Under the pieces are notes generated by a model. It did not search any database. It was not told where the DNA came from and saw nothing but the letters and a program-made list of their open reading frames with translations. This document shows positions 12,513 to 25,800 of a DNA stretch of 64,000 nt, piece after piece. The translations under genes were made by a program, and so were the position numbers. This DNA is from Plasmopara viticola (lineage: Eukaryota; Oomycota; Peronosporomycetes; Peronosporales; Peronosporaceae): positions 462,336 to 526,335 of the forward strand of contig MBPM02000060.1 of NCBI GenBank assembly GCA_001695595.3. The letters are read 5' to 3'. Within the stretch, counting starts at the first letter, position 1, and every line of letters begins with the position of its first letter.

Positions 12513-12523
12513 TGGATACATTT

Positions 12524-13686
12524 AATGTAATGTAATGTATTACGTTATCGCGTTGCCAAGGTATGCACGTGCTAGGCTCAGTCTGGCTAGTCCACGGCAT
12601 AGAGTGGTGTCCGCATACGTCGAGTCTCGTTCGGTGGGCAGTGCATCCAGCACCGAGGTCGTATGGATCTTCCATTTCTTTCGGTCTTGTGCAAGGGTAC
12701 GTACCACTTCGAGGTCTTGTGCTGTCCGGAGTCGAAAGCCGGAGCCACGGGAAACAAGATTGTGGTCGAGTGTCGAGGGGAGCGTGGTGCGGGGACGTCC
12801 GCGCCATTTTGCTGCGGTGGAGATGAAGTAGGCACGCATCTGGAGGTTAGCTGGAATGTCGGGATTGCGGCGAAGTACATGGCCAAACAGGCGCCAGCGA
12901 GCTTGTGTCAGTCGTAGTCTCAGCGGCCGCTCATCACAGAGGTCGTAGAGTCTAGCATTCGAAATGGGTCGGGGGTAGCGATAGCCAAGAGCGTAGCGAA
13001 GCTGGCGGCGATGGAAACTCTCGAGGCCGTGGAGTTCTGACTTGGTAAGAGCCCAGGTGGCGCAGTTGTACAGCAGAATCGGTAGAACGTAGGTGTTGTA
13101 CAATCGAATGCGGGTCTTGGGTGAGATGAGCGTGGGGCGGAGCCAGACGGACCAGAGGCGGTGGAGCGCGAGGTTGGCCAGGGACTTGCGTCGGGATTGA
13201 TCTTTAATATCGCCGAGGAGTGTTCCGAGCTTCTTTGTGTGGTGCCAGGTTTCTTCTCGGGATCGGGCGTGTCGAGTGGCGCCCGACGGGTTGCAGTGGC
13301 GGCGGATTTCGGTGACTTCGGTCTTGGCTTCGTTTTTTTTTTTTTTTTAGGGTTAGAAGAAAGTCATCAATGCGGTGCTCACCTCTATCGTAGATCTTGG
13401 TTTCTCGGAGGCCAAGGATATCGACGCGGTAGCGCCGGAGATCTTCGGGGAGTGTTACGTGCTTCTTGCGCTTCGAACCTAGAGAATTCACATTAAAGGA
13501 GCCAATCCGGATGCGGTTGGCGCGGTTAGAAGCGTGGAAGGGGGTTTGGCCTGGTGCTGGAGACCGTCGCGTCGAGGGTGAGACTCGTTAGAGACCTGCA
13601 GATGCCCGAGAGCACCTGCCCGAAGCGCGCGAGCATTTAGCCCCCGCGCTTGGAAGGAGGGCGTCACCCCAACCTTTTCCGAAAAA
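12524..13686 (-). mobile_element. Internally deleted LINE, copy 2 (inverted)
   Basis: Near-identical to copy 1 in inverted orientation, with the same internal deletion and a 16-base T tract at the same place. Small differences and indels lie around 12636-12662. TGGATACATTT flanks it on both sides (12513-12523 and 13687-13697), an independent target-site duplication. Both copies therefore came separately from a master that already carried the deletion. Confidence 0.85.
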
Positions 13687-13697
13687 TGGATACATTT

Positions 13698-16600
13698 GTG
13701 CGAGGTATACTCGAAGAGCGTAACGGAGCTACACGAAGTCTGTATTACAAACGTATTACACATTGTGTGACACCAGCACCAGTAGGACACTCTACTCTTA
13801 TTGACCCGGATCATCAATAGGCACAATCGGCCTGAGGGGCTCAAAGGTTATTTGTGTACTACATAAAATCTGCATAGCTCTAGTTAGGAGATTTATGTGT
13901 ATGGTAGATGACGCTAAAGGAATGATGTAAAAATGTAAAGCGGGTGGTAGAGCCCGCTGGAAAGGCGTGCGAGACGAATTGAAGAATAGGTAGTCGCAGC
14001 GCGAACGGTACTCGGCTCATTTATCACATAGCTGCGGTTTTCGTCCATTGGCCCGTTCAATATTTTCGGGTATGAAATCACTTTAAAGAATGATTTTTAT
14101 GGCTCTATTATGAACTAGATCATACTGTGTTGACTATACCTGACCTACGCCATACACCACATATACTTACAAAACGAAACACAATTTCGGCTCTTTACTG
14201 ACCCACATCGTTGCTTGTAGGCCCATTAGTTGGCGCTATAAAAAAACCTTTTTTTAAGAACAATTTTATGACAAAGAACTAATTTGATTTAATTCCATTT
14301 ACGGTTTATTATTTTCGTGCAAGCACGCGTACGGCTTTATGGTCTACTTTAAGAATATGTAGGGCATCCTGATCGCTTGTGTACACTTATGTCATGTATG
14401 CTTAATGTGCATTGTGTTTTTACAAAGGATATTAATCAAATAGATTCAGCAAGCAGACATTTTTTTGTTGAGGTTGTCTTTTACGCTTTATCCGCCCACT
14501 ATAATGTATTTTTGGACGTCAGCAAAATTTAAAGATATCGATAGTGGAAACATCAGGTTAGCGGGTCCATTCGTCACAATTTAAACATTCATACCACACG
14601 TTTGATCTTTCCAGGAAGAAAAATATCATGTTAGTGTGCTCGAAGCCTATACAATTGATCTTTTCCAGCCTAAAACCTAAATACTCGATACAGAAGTTCA
14701 TTGAGCTGGTCGTATGGATCATATATCACGCTTGTGAGTTAAGGCTCATTTTTTATTTTTAAGTATAAGGCTACCATAACAAAGCACGGTAAAAAAGATT
14801 AGCGCTCATTTATTTACTGCAGCCAAAGCAGCGGATGTTTCTGTGATCGGTAAAAGTTGCTCCATTGGAGCCAGACCTGAGTCAGGATGCCCACGAGAAC
14901 AATTTTTAAGTCTTATAGGGCAGAAAATACTCACTCAAGACATTTCGGACGGACTAGCCTGTCTGTCACGGTACGATATTTAAAACAATTTTTATTGCTT
15001 CTTCCATCGTTTTCGCCTGCACTCCGAAAATTTGAGTGCAAGTTGGGAACGCTCTAACTATATGTTCTTATCCAAGCTTCAAACTCACGCGCTTGTTGCT
15101 TGCAGAAAAGAAAGCCTAAGCGCTAGCAAAACTGAAAGCTCGCTGAAAATATCTTACTCTTAACTACAACTTTACGTATTGCCAGTACACACAACACAAT
15201 TGTGAAGCTGTTTCATGAATAATTTCCCAGCTCTCGCTTCGGCTCCCTGATCGTACGTTCTTAAGCCACCTTAGTAGCTATCTTTACCTTTTAAATCCAA
15301 TAGAAAGCGCCCTGTTTTCTCGCCTTTGAACTGTGAGCACGATGAATAACACACCACATTATGTGCGACCGTCAGAGACGCAAAAAAAGTCTATACTGCC
15401 TGAAATATATATTTGAACAGGTTGTACACCATTTTACGTACCAGATGCTTAGACGCAGGAAATGCTGCGAAGGCAGCAGCCCATAAAAGCCAGCAAGTCC
15501 TACATGTAGTGCAAACACTTTCTTCGATAGATATGCGAAGGTAGTTCTTTCGACCGTAAAATCGTCGCGAGGGTTTAAACAGTGAATTTTAACGCTTGGG
15601 TGTAGAATTGACTTCACTCGCTACCTGTTCTAATCGGTTACAAAGAATCTCGCACAAAGGTGGTGAGCACGACCGGATACGATCTTTCGGTTGAAGACAT
15701 ACTAACATCAGTCATTACGAAATCGACCTTTGCGATATAATTCAACTCAAGGATGGATTTACTTAATGTATTACTCAAAGTGTTTTTATATCTTCTACTG
15801 AAACAACTCAGTAATTTAAGCAACATGTATTTATGCTGGTTGTTTTCGAAGTATTTCGGTTTTCTACTAATATAATTACCTATAGGAGGCCTATCGAGCG
15901 CTAAGGGACACCCAAGTTAGGACCCCTTTGGCGAAAAGCCAAATTTTACCACAAGTGCCTGGCTTGAGCAGCCACACGCTTAAAAGCGCCTTTTTTCTCG
16001 GGGTGAAAGATAAAATCGAGAAACATATTCATACTTAAGCTTTTTGCCTGGTATTCGAAGGTCCCTAGCAGGTGGCAGCTTTGTCAAAGCGCTCCAATTA
16101 ATGCAACATAACACAACGTGGCGCAGTATGTACTGGCAAGAGTTTTTCAATTAGAATTTGGCGCCTACTCGACGTGCAAACTCTATTTCAATAATCGTTC
16201 CAGACGCCACTGTCGAAAAAGAACAGCTTGTACTGCTATTTTTCTCCTTTAACTACTGCTGAAAGTTTGAGCACGTGCGTATTTGTAGACTTAATAGAGA
16301 TGAGCCACAAGTCCAGGAAGATACACCAAGGACAAGCAGGTGGCTCGCTGGCTCTGCCAGTGCTCCTTACCTGAACGAGAGTGTAATTTAAAGATTGTAT
16401 TGCATGCTTTCTTGTCAAGTCGTTCGCTCGTCGTACAAACAAGTGATGAAACAATGTCGTCTTTTATTGCAAGATTGGCACCTTCCTCTTGATTTTTCAT
16501 GCAAGGATTCAATGAAAGGAACTTTATCATACTCGAAGTGCTCGAGAATAAGAAAGTCCATTTATTTCAATTTCTTTGTGGCATTGTGGCTCGGCTTTTC

Positions 16601-19600
16601 TCACATATTCTGGGCTTTGATGTGACGGCATGACACCCGATCACTTTGATTTGTTTCAGTCTCTTGTGCAAATTGGAGGCGTAACACGAGAAGTCGTACG
16701 GCTGCATGCGCCTCATTTCCACACCGCGGTAGAGCGTGCTGGTTTGCAGGTGCGATTGCTTGCGTACAAGCGGATTGCTCTTTCTTAAAAAGCACCCAAT
16801 TTTTTTATTCCGAAGGGCGGTCCGTTAGCTTTAGGGCTTCCAAGAAGTGATCGATTTGGTGGTTAGGGCGTGACTTTTTAAGATTTAATATTGTGACGTT
16901 CGATTCTCAAAACATGACGCAGCTGCTAGATAAGGTACCGCTTATGTCAAGCAAAGGGCGGCACCGGAGTCTCAGAGACAGCAAATTATTAAACTGACTA
17001 CGAGCTCAATAGTACGAGGTGAAAACCTTTTCCGGACTTATTCGTCACTGTTAAGCAGTGACGAACGAGCTTAGAGACTGTGGGTAGAGATGTTAATAAG
17101 ATCCGTAAAAGAAACTCGAGGTAGATTTTCCCCACAGGGTGGATGCTCAAGACTAAGACTGGTGCGGACGATTGAGCTAAATTAGACTCAGCGAATTTGT
17201 TATACAACTGTGTTTATACAAACCTTGTATGCTGCTGTAATGAATTCATGAACAACTGTGATACTGTTGTCGGAACGATGGGGTTTATCAGCGCAGCATA
17301 GGGATAGTTTTATCGCGTGCCCGAAAATATGATAGTAGATTAGTATCTTATTGCGCTTTTGCATAGCGAAGACATATAGCTCTAAGGACTTGGACACGAG
17401 AGTAGATGGCAGTTGAATCTGATGCGAGAGATTTGGGAGTCAAGCAGGTAGACTGCAGCTTAAAATGCTATACACAAGAGAAATAAATCCAATTTGTTCT
17501 ACGGCTACCACAAGCTTCTAGACAAGCCATGGGGTAAAATGGACAATTTGTCAAGATTGAACCTTGTAAGTGACTTCTTTAAACTATAGTGTTCTGTGTC
17601 AAAGACTTAGAAGTACTAAGCGAGGTCTAGAGCATGCAAATTGAGCGGACGGAAAAGCGCTGAACCATCAGCGTCTCGTAGGGTGCATGAGAGTTGGTTG
17701 GCATAAGAAGTTGCATTGCTCTGCTTGGTCCCCACCGACTGCTTTGCTAGAGGTCAAAAATAGATTTTTATGTTGACAAAAGCTCTTCCTCGTTGTCTTT
17801 ACCTTGGCTAAGATGGCTAACAAAGCTCTGAAATCGTAGGCCACCACACTATTGCTCAATCGTCATCCGTCGATGTCCACACTGCCCGCGCAGTTTCCTC
17901 GCTTTCAAGAAACCACTTGATCTTCCTTCTTTCATTTCGCTGCGATGTGACGTCTTCGTGCTGCCTGGCGATCGATTGGCGCGCATGTCGTTGCATGAAC
18001 CTGTAGTCAATCAATGCATCAGTCCTATAGACTATTTTTGCAAAGTATAGCAGTTTTCATGTACATGCATGACTCATGAATGGCCCCAAGGGTGTGTATT
18101 AATTATTTGCAGAAGGACTGACGCGATCAGTGCACATCGAGATGTGTTCTATAGTTATATAAGAGAATCCTCTCACAGAAGATGACGGAATTGCAGCGTC
18201 GACGTTACCCGCGACAAAAATTACTCCACTTATCCGAGTACTAGGATTGTGAGGTAAAGAATGGCATTATTTTCGCTGTGGGTTAGGAATGTCGGTCATA
18301 TGTTCGCTTAACGGTGATGGAGCAGCGGATAGTAGTAGATCTATCTGTTTCGAAGCTGGAATACAAGCACGCAAACAGAAATATCTCAGTTGAGACGTTA
18401 GGCATCAGCTAATTCACATTGTTCTGCAGCTCAATTAAACGTACTGCACGAGGTATGGCGTCTTTACAGCCCGCCAGGAGAAAAAAAACTGATGACTTGT
18501 TAGAGTATTAAGATTCCTTTCGGCTGAAAGGTTGCAATTGCCCGCACTCATCTCCTTCTTACCGTTGTCGTAGTTAATGTCGTCGAGAGGAGCACATTCT
18601 GGCGCTTCAAAACTATGGTGTTTCGTTCACATACACCCAATCAAGGTAGTGGTGAAAATGGCCTTTTACGAAGAGCTTACATTTTCGACGGAATGGCAAG
18701 AGAATGGCTCATAGAGCCAAAGGGCGTCGTGTGTCCTCTTTAAGGAACTTAGCTAAGCTGATAAAGAGAAGATAAACCTTCGTAGTTCCGGATAGCATTT
18801 GAGCATCCGTTGACGCTTTGTTTGTGGCGATACCCATCGTTTGCAGCCGAGACGTCTCATGCGCTGAGTGCACCAAAGCTTGAATATTTGAGTTCACTAA
18901 GCCAACCAGTTGGCGAGTTTGCTGGGCAGATTCAGAGGCGTGGCAGCTTACTTAAATAAACTGAGATCTGATATGCCTAAAAAGAAAAAGTGGAGGCTTG
19001 ACAGGGCTCAGCCCTGAAGTGGTCCATGAAACAATCACACGAATCGTACTTGCTAGCCGGGATAACCGATTATTAAGACAACCAAGAAGGCTTTCAAAAA
19101 GCATGGAGTGTCTTTATCAAATCCTAGGCGTCGGACAACTCATATCTATGCTTCGCTGTTAGAAGAAATTGGATATATGCTGTAACTGCCCCAAGCATAC
19201 CACCGTGACATTGTCAATCAAAACTTCGGTGGGACCTTTTTTATTATTTTTGACATTGATCGCGCCAAACGATCTTCGGTCGCAAATTTAAGTGCAGGCT
19301 GCGATTCATCGTGGATATGGTTCGGATCGAGCGTCACAAATCTAGAATCGATCGAAGATTATAAATCTAAGGGTACTTCTTTAATATAGCTTCGGTAAGT
19401 CATGAACCCCGTTTTACTTGAAATCAGAAGCGCTACTGGTATGGGCACTATATCTAGTCGTTGAATATAATTATACATTCGAATGAGAGAAATGAAGACT
19501 TATATTATCGAGAGCAAGAGTCGAAGGGTAAGTTGACACGAAATCAACTAAACGATGCTTGATGGATGTAGCCTTCACTGGATGTTGATGGTATGACGCA

Positions 19601-19780
19601 CCAATTATGCACGGAGCAAAACAGTGCGAGATCACCGATGCCTTCTTCGCTGAAAAGGCAAAAAATGGCATGGCGAGGAAGCCAAAATCTCAGCACCCGT
19701 CACCGACACTTTTAACCAAAAAATTGAGCAGAAAAGGTGAGTGCCCTATGCTTCTAATCAGTTGGTTAGTGCGACGGTAC
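13698..19780. other. Long region without a recognisable gene
   Basis: Only short frames (at most about 80 residues) on either strand, AT-rich, with no motif I can name. Probably old transposon debris, by analogy with the neighbouring regions where motifs survive. Confidence 0.45.
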
Positions 19781-19789
19781 CTGTACTTT

Positions 19790-19980
19790 TATCTATTATC
19801 AGAAAGTACATGTTGCTTATCAATGTGTCCAAATGTGCACCGAATAAAGCACTGGCTTTTAGGTGGCTTCTATCAGATCCAAATAAGAGAGTCTTATTAT
19901 GCTATGGGAGTAAGCAATTTCACTAGGACTGTCAAACGCCCTGGTGGGATTCAGCAATTCCCTTACAACAAGTTTAAATA
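19790..19980 (+). pseudogene. Ty3/gypsy reverse-transcriptase fragment
   Basis: GGFYQIQIRES near 19860-19893 corresponds to the RT motif DGYYQILMRES of oomycete gypsy elements, and a VSNFTRT stretch follows where VSTPSG is expected. The frame ends at 19984 and nothing else of pol is readable. It is a short, degenerate remnant. Confidence 0.4.
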
Positions 19981-19984
19981 TTAA

Positions 19985-22843
19985 GGGCTTTTTCCTGAGC
20001 ATACTCGACGATACGTTCGCTCATAGTCTCTTTGTAGAAGTCGAAAGACCTGTTTAGGCCGGCTTTAGCAACTTCTTGATTCCTTGGGAACCAACTTCGT
20101 TGTGAGATCTTTTTGCGGCAGAGAAAACATAAGTCTTAGAATGATTTGTAAGTAGTCATAGGGCTCGCAAAAAGCTTCAAGGTAATTGTTCAGCTAGTCT
20201 AATATTTGTACAAGTGTAATGTCGGCTATACGGATCTCACAAAGCGATGCTGAGAAAACCAGCATTAGAATGCATTTGGTAGAATCAAAATAATTTTCAG
20301 CGGTAACCCGCTGAGACAAAGCCAATTAATGTCACGTTAATTATGCTAATAGTTGCGCGTAAGTTTTAATTGGTAGAGACGGACATGAGCGACGCAGTAT
20401 GCGACTTGGGGTGTCACATTCGTGGGCAAACAAAATTATTTTTGGTTGTGTTTGCACTCAATAATGCGGGTTACGCATCTACGGGGTAAAAACGCGTCAG
20501 ATTGAAAAAAGGAAGATATTTTACGTTCCGCTCACTCCAAAAGAGCGAGTAAAAAAAGGGCTAAATTAACTTTTGATTTTGATTGTGCAACTACGAAAGT
20601 AGATTATTGACTTTGCGAAAGTCGGCCAAACATAATACAGAACTCTCCAGATAGACAAGAGAGGAAACGTAAACCTCTCTATATAAAGGTATGGAATCTT
20701 GTTGAAGACTAAAAGTTCACCGCTAGAAGCAGTGACTTCAATATAACCGTACAAAATTAGACTGAATTCTTTCTATGATGGGTCAGAACTCACGATTGAC
20801 CTTTTCAAGACGATGTCGACTTATTAAACATATTATTTGAAACCTCACAAATGAATTATGTGAGTCTTGAAGTGCCCCAAGCACTAATATAAAGCGTTGT
20901 CCCTGCGCTTGACCCTGTTGGTAATGTGAACGAAGAGGCCTTACAAAACCTATGTCCACCATAAATTTGGTCATAAGGCAGAGAGACGAGTGTTTTAAAT
21001 ACAGTTCGATTGGAGCGGCTGACCCAGCCTGGATCTCTTGTTAAGGTCCAACTAGTTTAAAGACCTTGAGCTGAGACAAGAGGCAATTGATTGTACTATG
21101 AAGCTCATAGACCGCATAGTCGAACCTGTCGATCTGCAGTTGAGAAATTTTTAGAACCCGCGATCGCCCTTGAACGCTGTGGCCTGACCACCAGCAACAG
21201 CCACAAAAGTATCCCGCACAAGCCTTTTGTACTAACAATTGTCTTATCATTCGAAATGGGAGCGTTCTCTTTTGACGCTCCTTGGCCGCGCGACTCTCAT
21301 GAGGAATGCATAATGAAGCAGAGGCGCTTTTACGAACGCCAAGAGCTTCTCGTAAAGTGGAGTTGTAACCTGTCTCACTGACCTCGTGAGTGCCGTCGAA
21401 AGGGCTCTGAATCAAGTAACAAAAGACCGTTACTGTCTCTTGAAAATAAAAGCAATGGATGACTTTCGAGGATGTTCCGATATTTTGGCTGCACGTTGTG
21501 GTGTAGTTGGAGTGACTCCAAATCTGCGTTCGACATTTAAGTTCTTAGCGCCTGGCTTGCAAATCTGCCAAAGCAAAAATTAAAGGATTTTTTATGACCC
21601 AGAATGAGCAAATCACACTTTAAGCTCACGGACGGAAGAGAACTTCTTCTAATAATTTTCAATATTGGGTGGAGAGGAGCAAGGTGACCTCTCGTCACCC
21701 GATATTTATACAAGTCGTTGTCCCGTGAGGCAGATTACACAACAGGAAAAGAGAGGACGTTTTGGATGGAATGTACATGGCCATGGCGCTGGGCAGTATG
21801 CTCATTTGTTTTGCGTACACCAACAGCTCTTCGTCCGCTTCCCTCACACCGGATCTGTGAATGTAACTTGATTTTATTCCAAAGTGACCCATGACGACTA
21901 TGCGCTGGCTTTTGTCACTGCATCAAAGACCTCTTAATTATTGGCGTTCAAATTAAAAATTTTATTCTAGGGTGATATTCTCTGACGAGGTAAATTGACT
22001 TCGGCGACCAGACCTACCCGAAAAATAAATCAAAGTTTGCCGATTTTTATTGACATCACCAATGAGAGCATTCCCGATCGGGTCTTTACTCTTAGAACTA
22101 TGACCTATCCTATGGCCAGTGATTATAACGACAGGCCTCATATCCTTAAAGCCGTACTTCGGGTTTTTAACACTATTGTCGCTAAGCTGAGGCTTCTTTA
22201 CAGCTTTTTTTACATAGACGAGTACTTGCTTGCGGAAATTCCCCCACCTTGAAGCGGAAAATTCTCTCGAGATTTTCTTTGTCTTAGTTGCTTTCTCAAG
22301 ATTTTTTCTCAGGGGGGCTCGCCGCCCATGGTACAGGCGTACAAAAAAGCCTTAGCCTCTGAGGCTGCGGAATAACTATCCTCGAGTTCAAGTGTCTCGA
22401 TTGGTTACACGGCAATTAGCGGTATATCCCTATTTTGAGCGCCTGTTACAAAAAAAGCGTACGGGTAAGTCAAAAGCATATTTCGCGATGGTCCGACTGA
22501 ATCGTCTGCCTTATTTGAGACATATGGTCGTGAAGTGAACCGCTAAAGCAAATTTAGGGCGTCTAAGAGCTTGTACGCACTGACACTTTTTAAAGCACAC
22601 TACTAAACAACGAGAACAAATTATCTAAGTATGGTAATGCTATTAGTAGCTGCGACAGTAAGCATGATTGCATCATTACCAGCACGTGAAAGTTCTATTT
22701 TGGATGGTGGACCATAATGAACCTGTGGAACTGCTCGTCTCAACACCGATAACCGATGGAAAAATCTCTTGTGGTCGGCTCCATTTTAAGGTTGGACTGA
22801 GCTGGCCATCGTTAAGCTTTAAGATTCAAGGTGCGAGACCTTC
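19985..22843. other. Upstream region of the ABC transporter, no confident gene
   Basis: Several overlapping short frames (for example 21041-21415 minus and 21091-21381 plus) with no known motif. No clear core promoter could be picked out before the ATG at 22844. Confidence 0.45.
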
Positions 22844-25800
22844 ATGGGAGACAATAGCAAACTGTATAGGGTGCATCGCCCATGGATCACAAAAAGATTT
22901 GCGGCGACGCAGCGAACGCTGCTTTTTAAGAGCTGGTTGCTGAAAAAGCGCCACTGGGTGGCCTTGCTGCTTGAAATTTTTTTGCCAGTGCTATTTATCT
23001 TGCTTATTACGGCCCTCAAGATGCTTTCGGCCGACATACAAGTTCCTGCAGGTTGGAGTAGCACGGCTTCTGAAAGATCGTTTTCGCTTTTGCAGAATGG
23101 TTTTCTCGTTCAAGAGCCGACGCTTAATGGTTTGATGACATACTTTGGACTTCGGGCTGCAGTGGAGATGCACGATATAGCTGGGCTTTCAGCAAAAGAA
23201 AAAAGCGCGTGTGCTTTCAGCGTAGCTTATGGAGGTCTCGTTAGCACAGACTCTAATTCAGATTTTTCCGTGATTAAATCATGTCGACACCATGTGACGC
23301 CTTACAAATTAGCCATAGCTCCCGATAACGACTTCACACGAAAATATTTTTTCGAAACTATTAAGAAGTGGTACCCCCGCGTCATCATTGATGCCACTTT
23401 GGGTGTGACATTACCAAGCTTTAATGACAGCGTGGTCTTTTTTGATACTGAAAATGCTCTGGAGTCTTACGTTGCAAGAATTGACTACGGGAAAAGCTTT
23501 GAGACGCCTGTTATCTATGCTGCGCTAGTTTTCGACGAGTACCCAACAGATAAAGATATCGGCACTTATCAGTCGATTGAGTACTCTGTACGAATGAATT
23601 CAACAATGGGAAGGCGAGGTTCCCCTGGAAGTGTTCCTCGCACCCTTGGAGATCCAGCATTTGAAGCTCCATTTCAGCGCACCATCGAACAGACGTACTA
23701 TACTGCCTATGCATCACAAGGTTTTATGACTTTGCAGACTCTCGTAGCACGCTTTGTTAACTGTATGCCAGAATGGAACACAAATACAAAGATCACAACC
23801 GGTGTCTGCACGCAGAAATTATCGACGGCTGCAAAAAGCTCAGAGAATGATGCTCGCTTTTTCCACGCAATTAAAGGCGATACATTTTTGAATGGCGGTC
23901 TGCTTTCTGCATTTGGCAACACAAGCACAAGTTGGCAATCTTTGTTATCAACCACTGCCATCGAACAGCTTCTCTTTCCTTTACGCCAGGCACCACAACC
24001 ATACTTTGCGACAGTTGTAGCCCCTTTTCCAATCGAGAGCTTTCTCTCAGCACCGTTTTACGATCAAGTTAGCTCGGTCTTTCCACTTGTCTTCGTGCTG
24101 GCATATCTTTATGCGGTCTCACAAGTACTTGTGGCTCTTATTCAGGAGAAAGAAACTCGTTCACGTGAATATCTTAAGATTTCTGGTATGTCCGAAAGCG
24201 CAATCATTCTGTCGTGGTACATTACATACTTGCTCATATTCACTTTGAGTGCCATTCTACAAGCGATTGCAAGTGGCGCTGGATTATTCCCGAATAGTGA
24301 CTTTGTTTTGATCTTTAGCTTCTTTCTGCTCTTTTCACTTAGCGTCCTATCCTTCGGGTTTTTTATAAGTGCGTTTTTTTCCCGTTCGCGTACGGGTTCT
24401 TTCGCTGGTACGGTGGTTTTCTTTTTGATGTACTTCGTATCAAGTGATTTTTCCTCAACATCGTCGATCGATTCGAAAATTGGAGCATGCTTGCTTCCAC
24501 CTGTAGCGTTGGCCTTTGGGGTTCAGACTTTGGCCACAGCGGAGTCGACAGGCACTGGTTTGAGCTTTGCCTCTTCTAGCACAGTTGTAAATAATTTTAA
24601 GTTCGAAGCTGCTGTCGGAATGCTTTTCTTTGACATCATATTTTATACCCTTGCCGGTCTGTATTTTGAAAGAGTCATTCCGCGTGAATACGGCACGGTG
24701 GAAAAATGGTATTTTCCGCTGCATCCGAGCTATTGGATTTACGCCGTCCGCTCGAGCCTTAGCACAAGTAAGGTCAATGACGTTTTGAATGCTCCTGCCG
24801 ATAAAAGTCATGCTGTTCTTGACATTCAGAATCCCAACATAGAGGATGTCGGTGATTCTCTACGCAATCAAGAGTGCTCGGGTGAAGCACTGGTGATAAG
24901 AGACATTAAAAAGGAGTTTGTCGTACCTGGAGGGACTAAACACGCTGTTCGAGGTGTATGTCTAGCTTTGTACAAGGATCAGATTACTTGTTTGCTGGGT
25001 CACAATGGTGCTGGCAAAACTACTCTCATTTCGATGCTTACAGGTATGATTGCTCCTACGTCCGGAGATGCCACTTTTCGTGGGTTGTCCTTAGTACAGG
25101 ACACGGGAAAGATTCGGCAATCCTTGGGACTGTGTTTTCAGTATGACGTGCTTTACCGCGAACTCACAGTCGAGGAACACTTGCAGTTTTATGGGCGTGT
25201 GAAGGGCTATCGCGGTGCGGCGCTTCGAGAAGAGGTGAATAAAAAAATCATTGAAGTGGGTCTCACCGAGAAGCGAAAAGTTTTAGCCGGTTCTCTTTCA
25301 GGAGGAATGAAGCGGAAGCTGTCGGTTGCCATTTGTTTATTAGGTAATAGCTCGCTGGTTTTTTTGGATGAGCCTACGAGTGGCATGGATCCTTATAGCC
25401 GACGGAGTACATGGGAAATTTTACTCAACAATCGTGTCAATCGTGTGATGGTTCTCACAACTCATTTTATGGACGAAGCTGATATTTTGGGAGACCGAAT
25501 TGCTATCATGGCTGAGGGACAGCTTCGGTGCTGTGGATCGTCACTTTTTCTAAAAACTCGCTTTGGAGCTGGATACAATTTTACCCTAGTCAAAAGTAGC
25601 AATTCCGCTATATCCGGTCAGGAAACGCAATTGAAGGCGTTTATCACGGCTTGCGTGCCCGCAGCCAAGATAATCAGTAACGTTGGTGCCGAAATTTCAT
25701 TTCAGCTGCCACTCGACAGTACTGCTCTCTTTCCACAGCTTTTCGAGAGTCTGGACGAGAAAATGCAGGATTTAGGCGTCTTTTCTTACGGCATTTCAGT

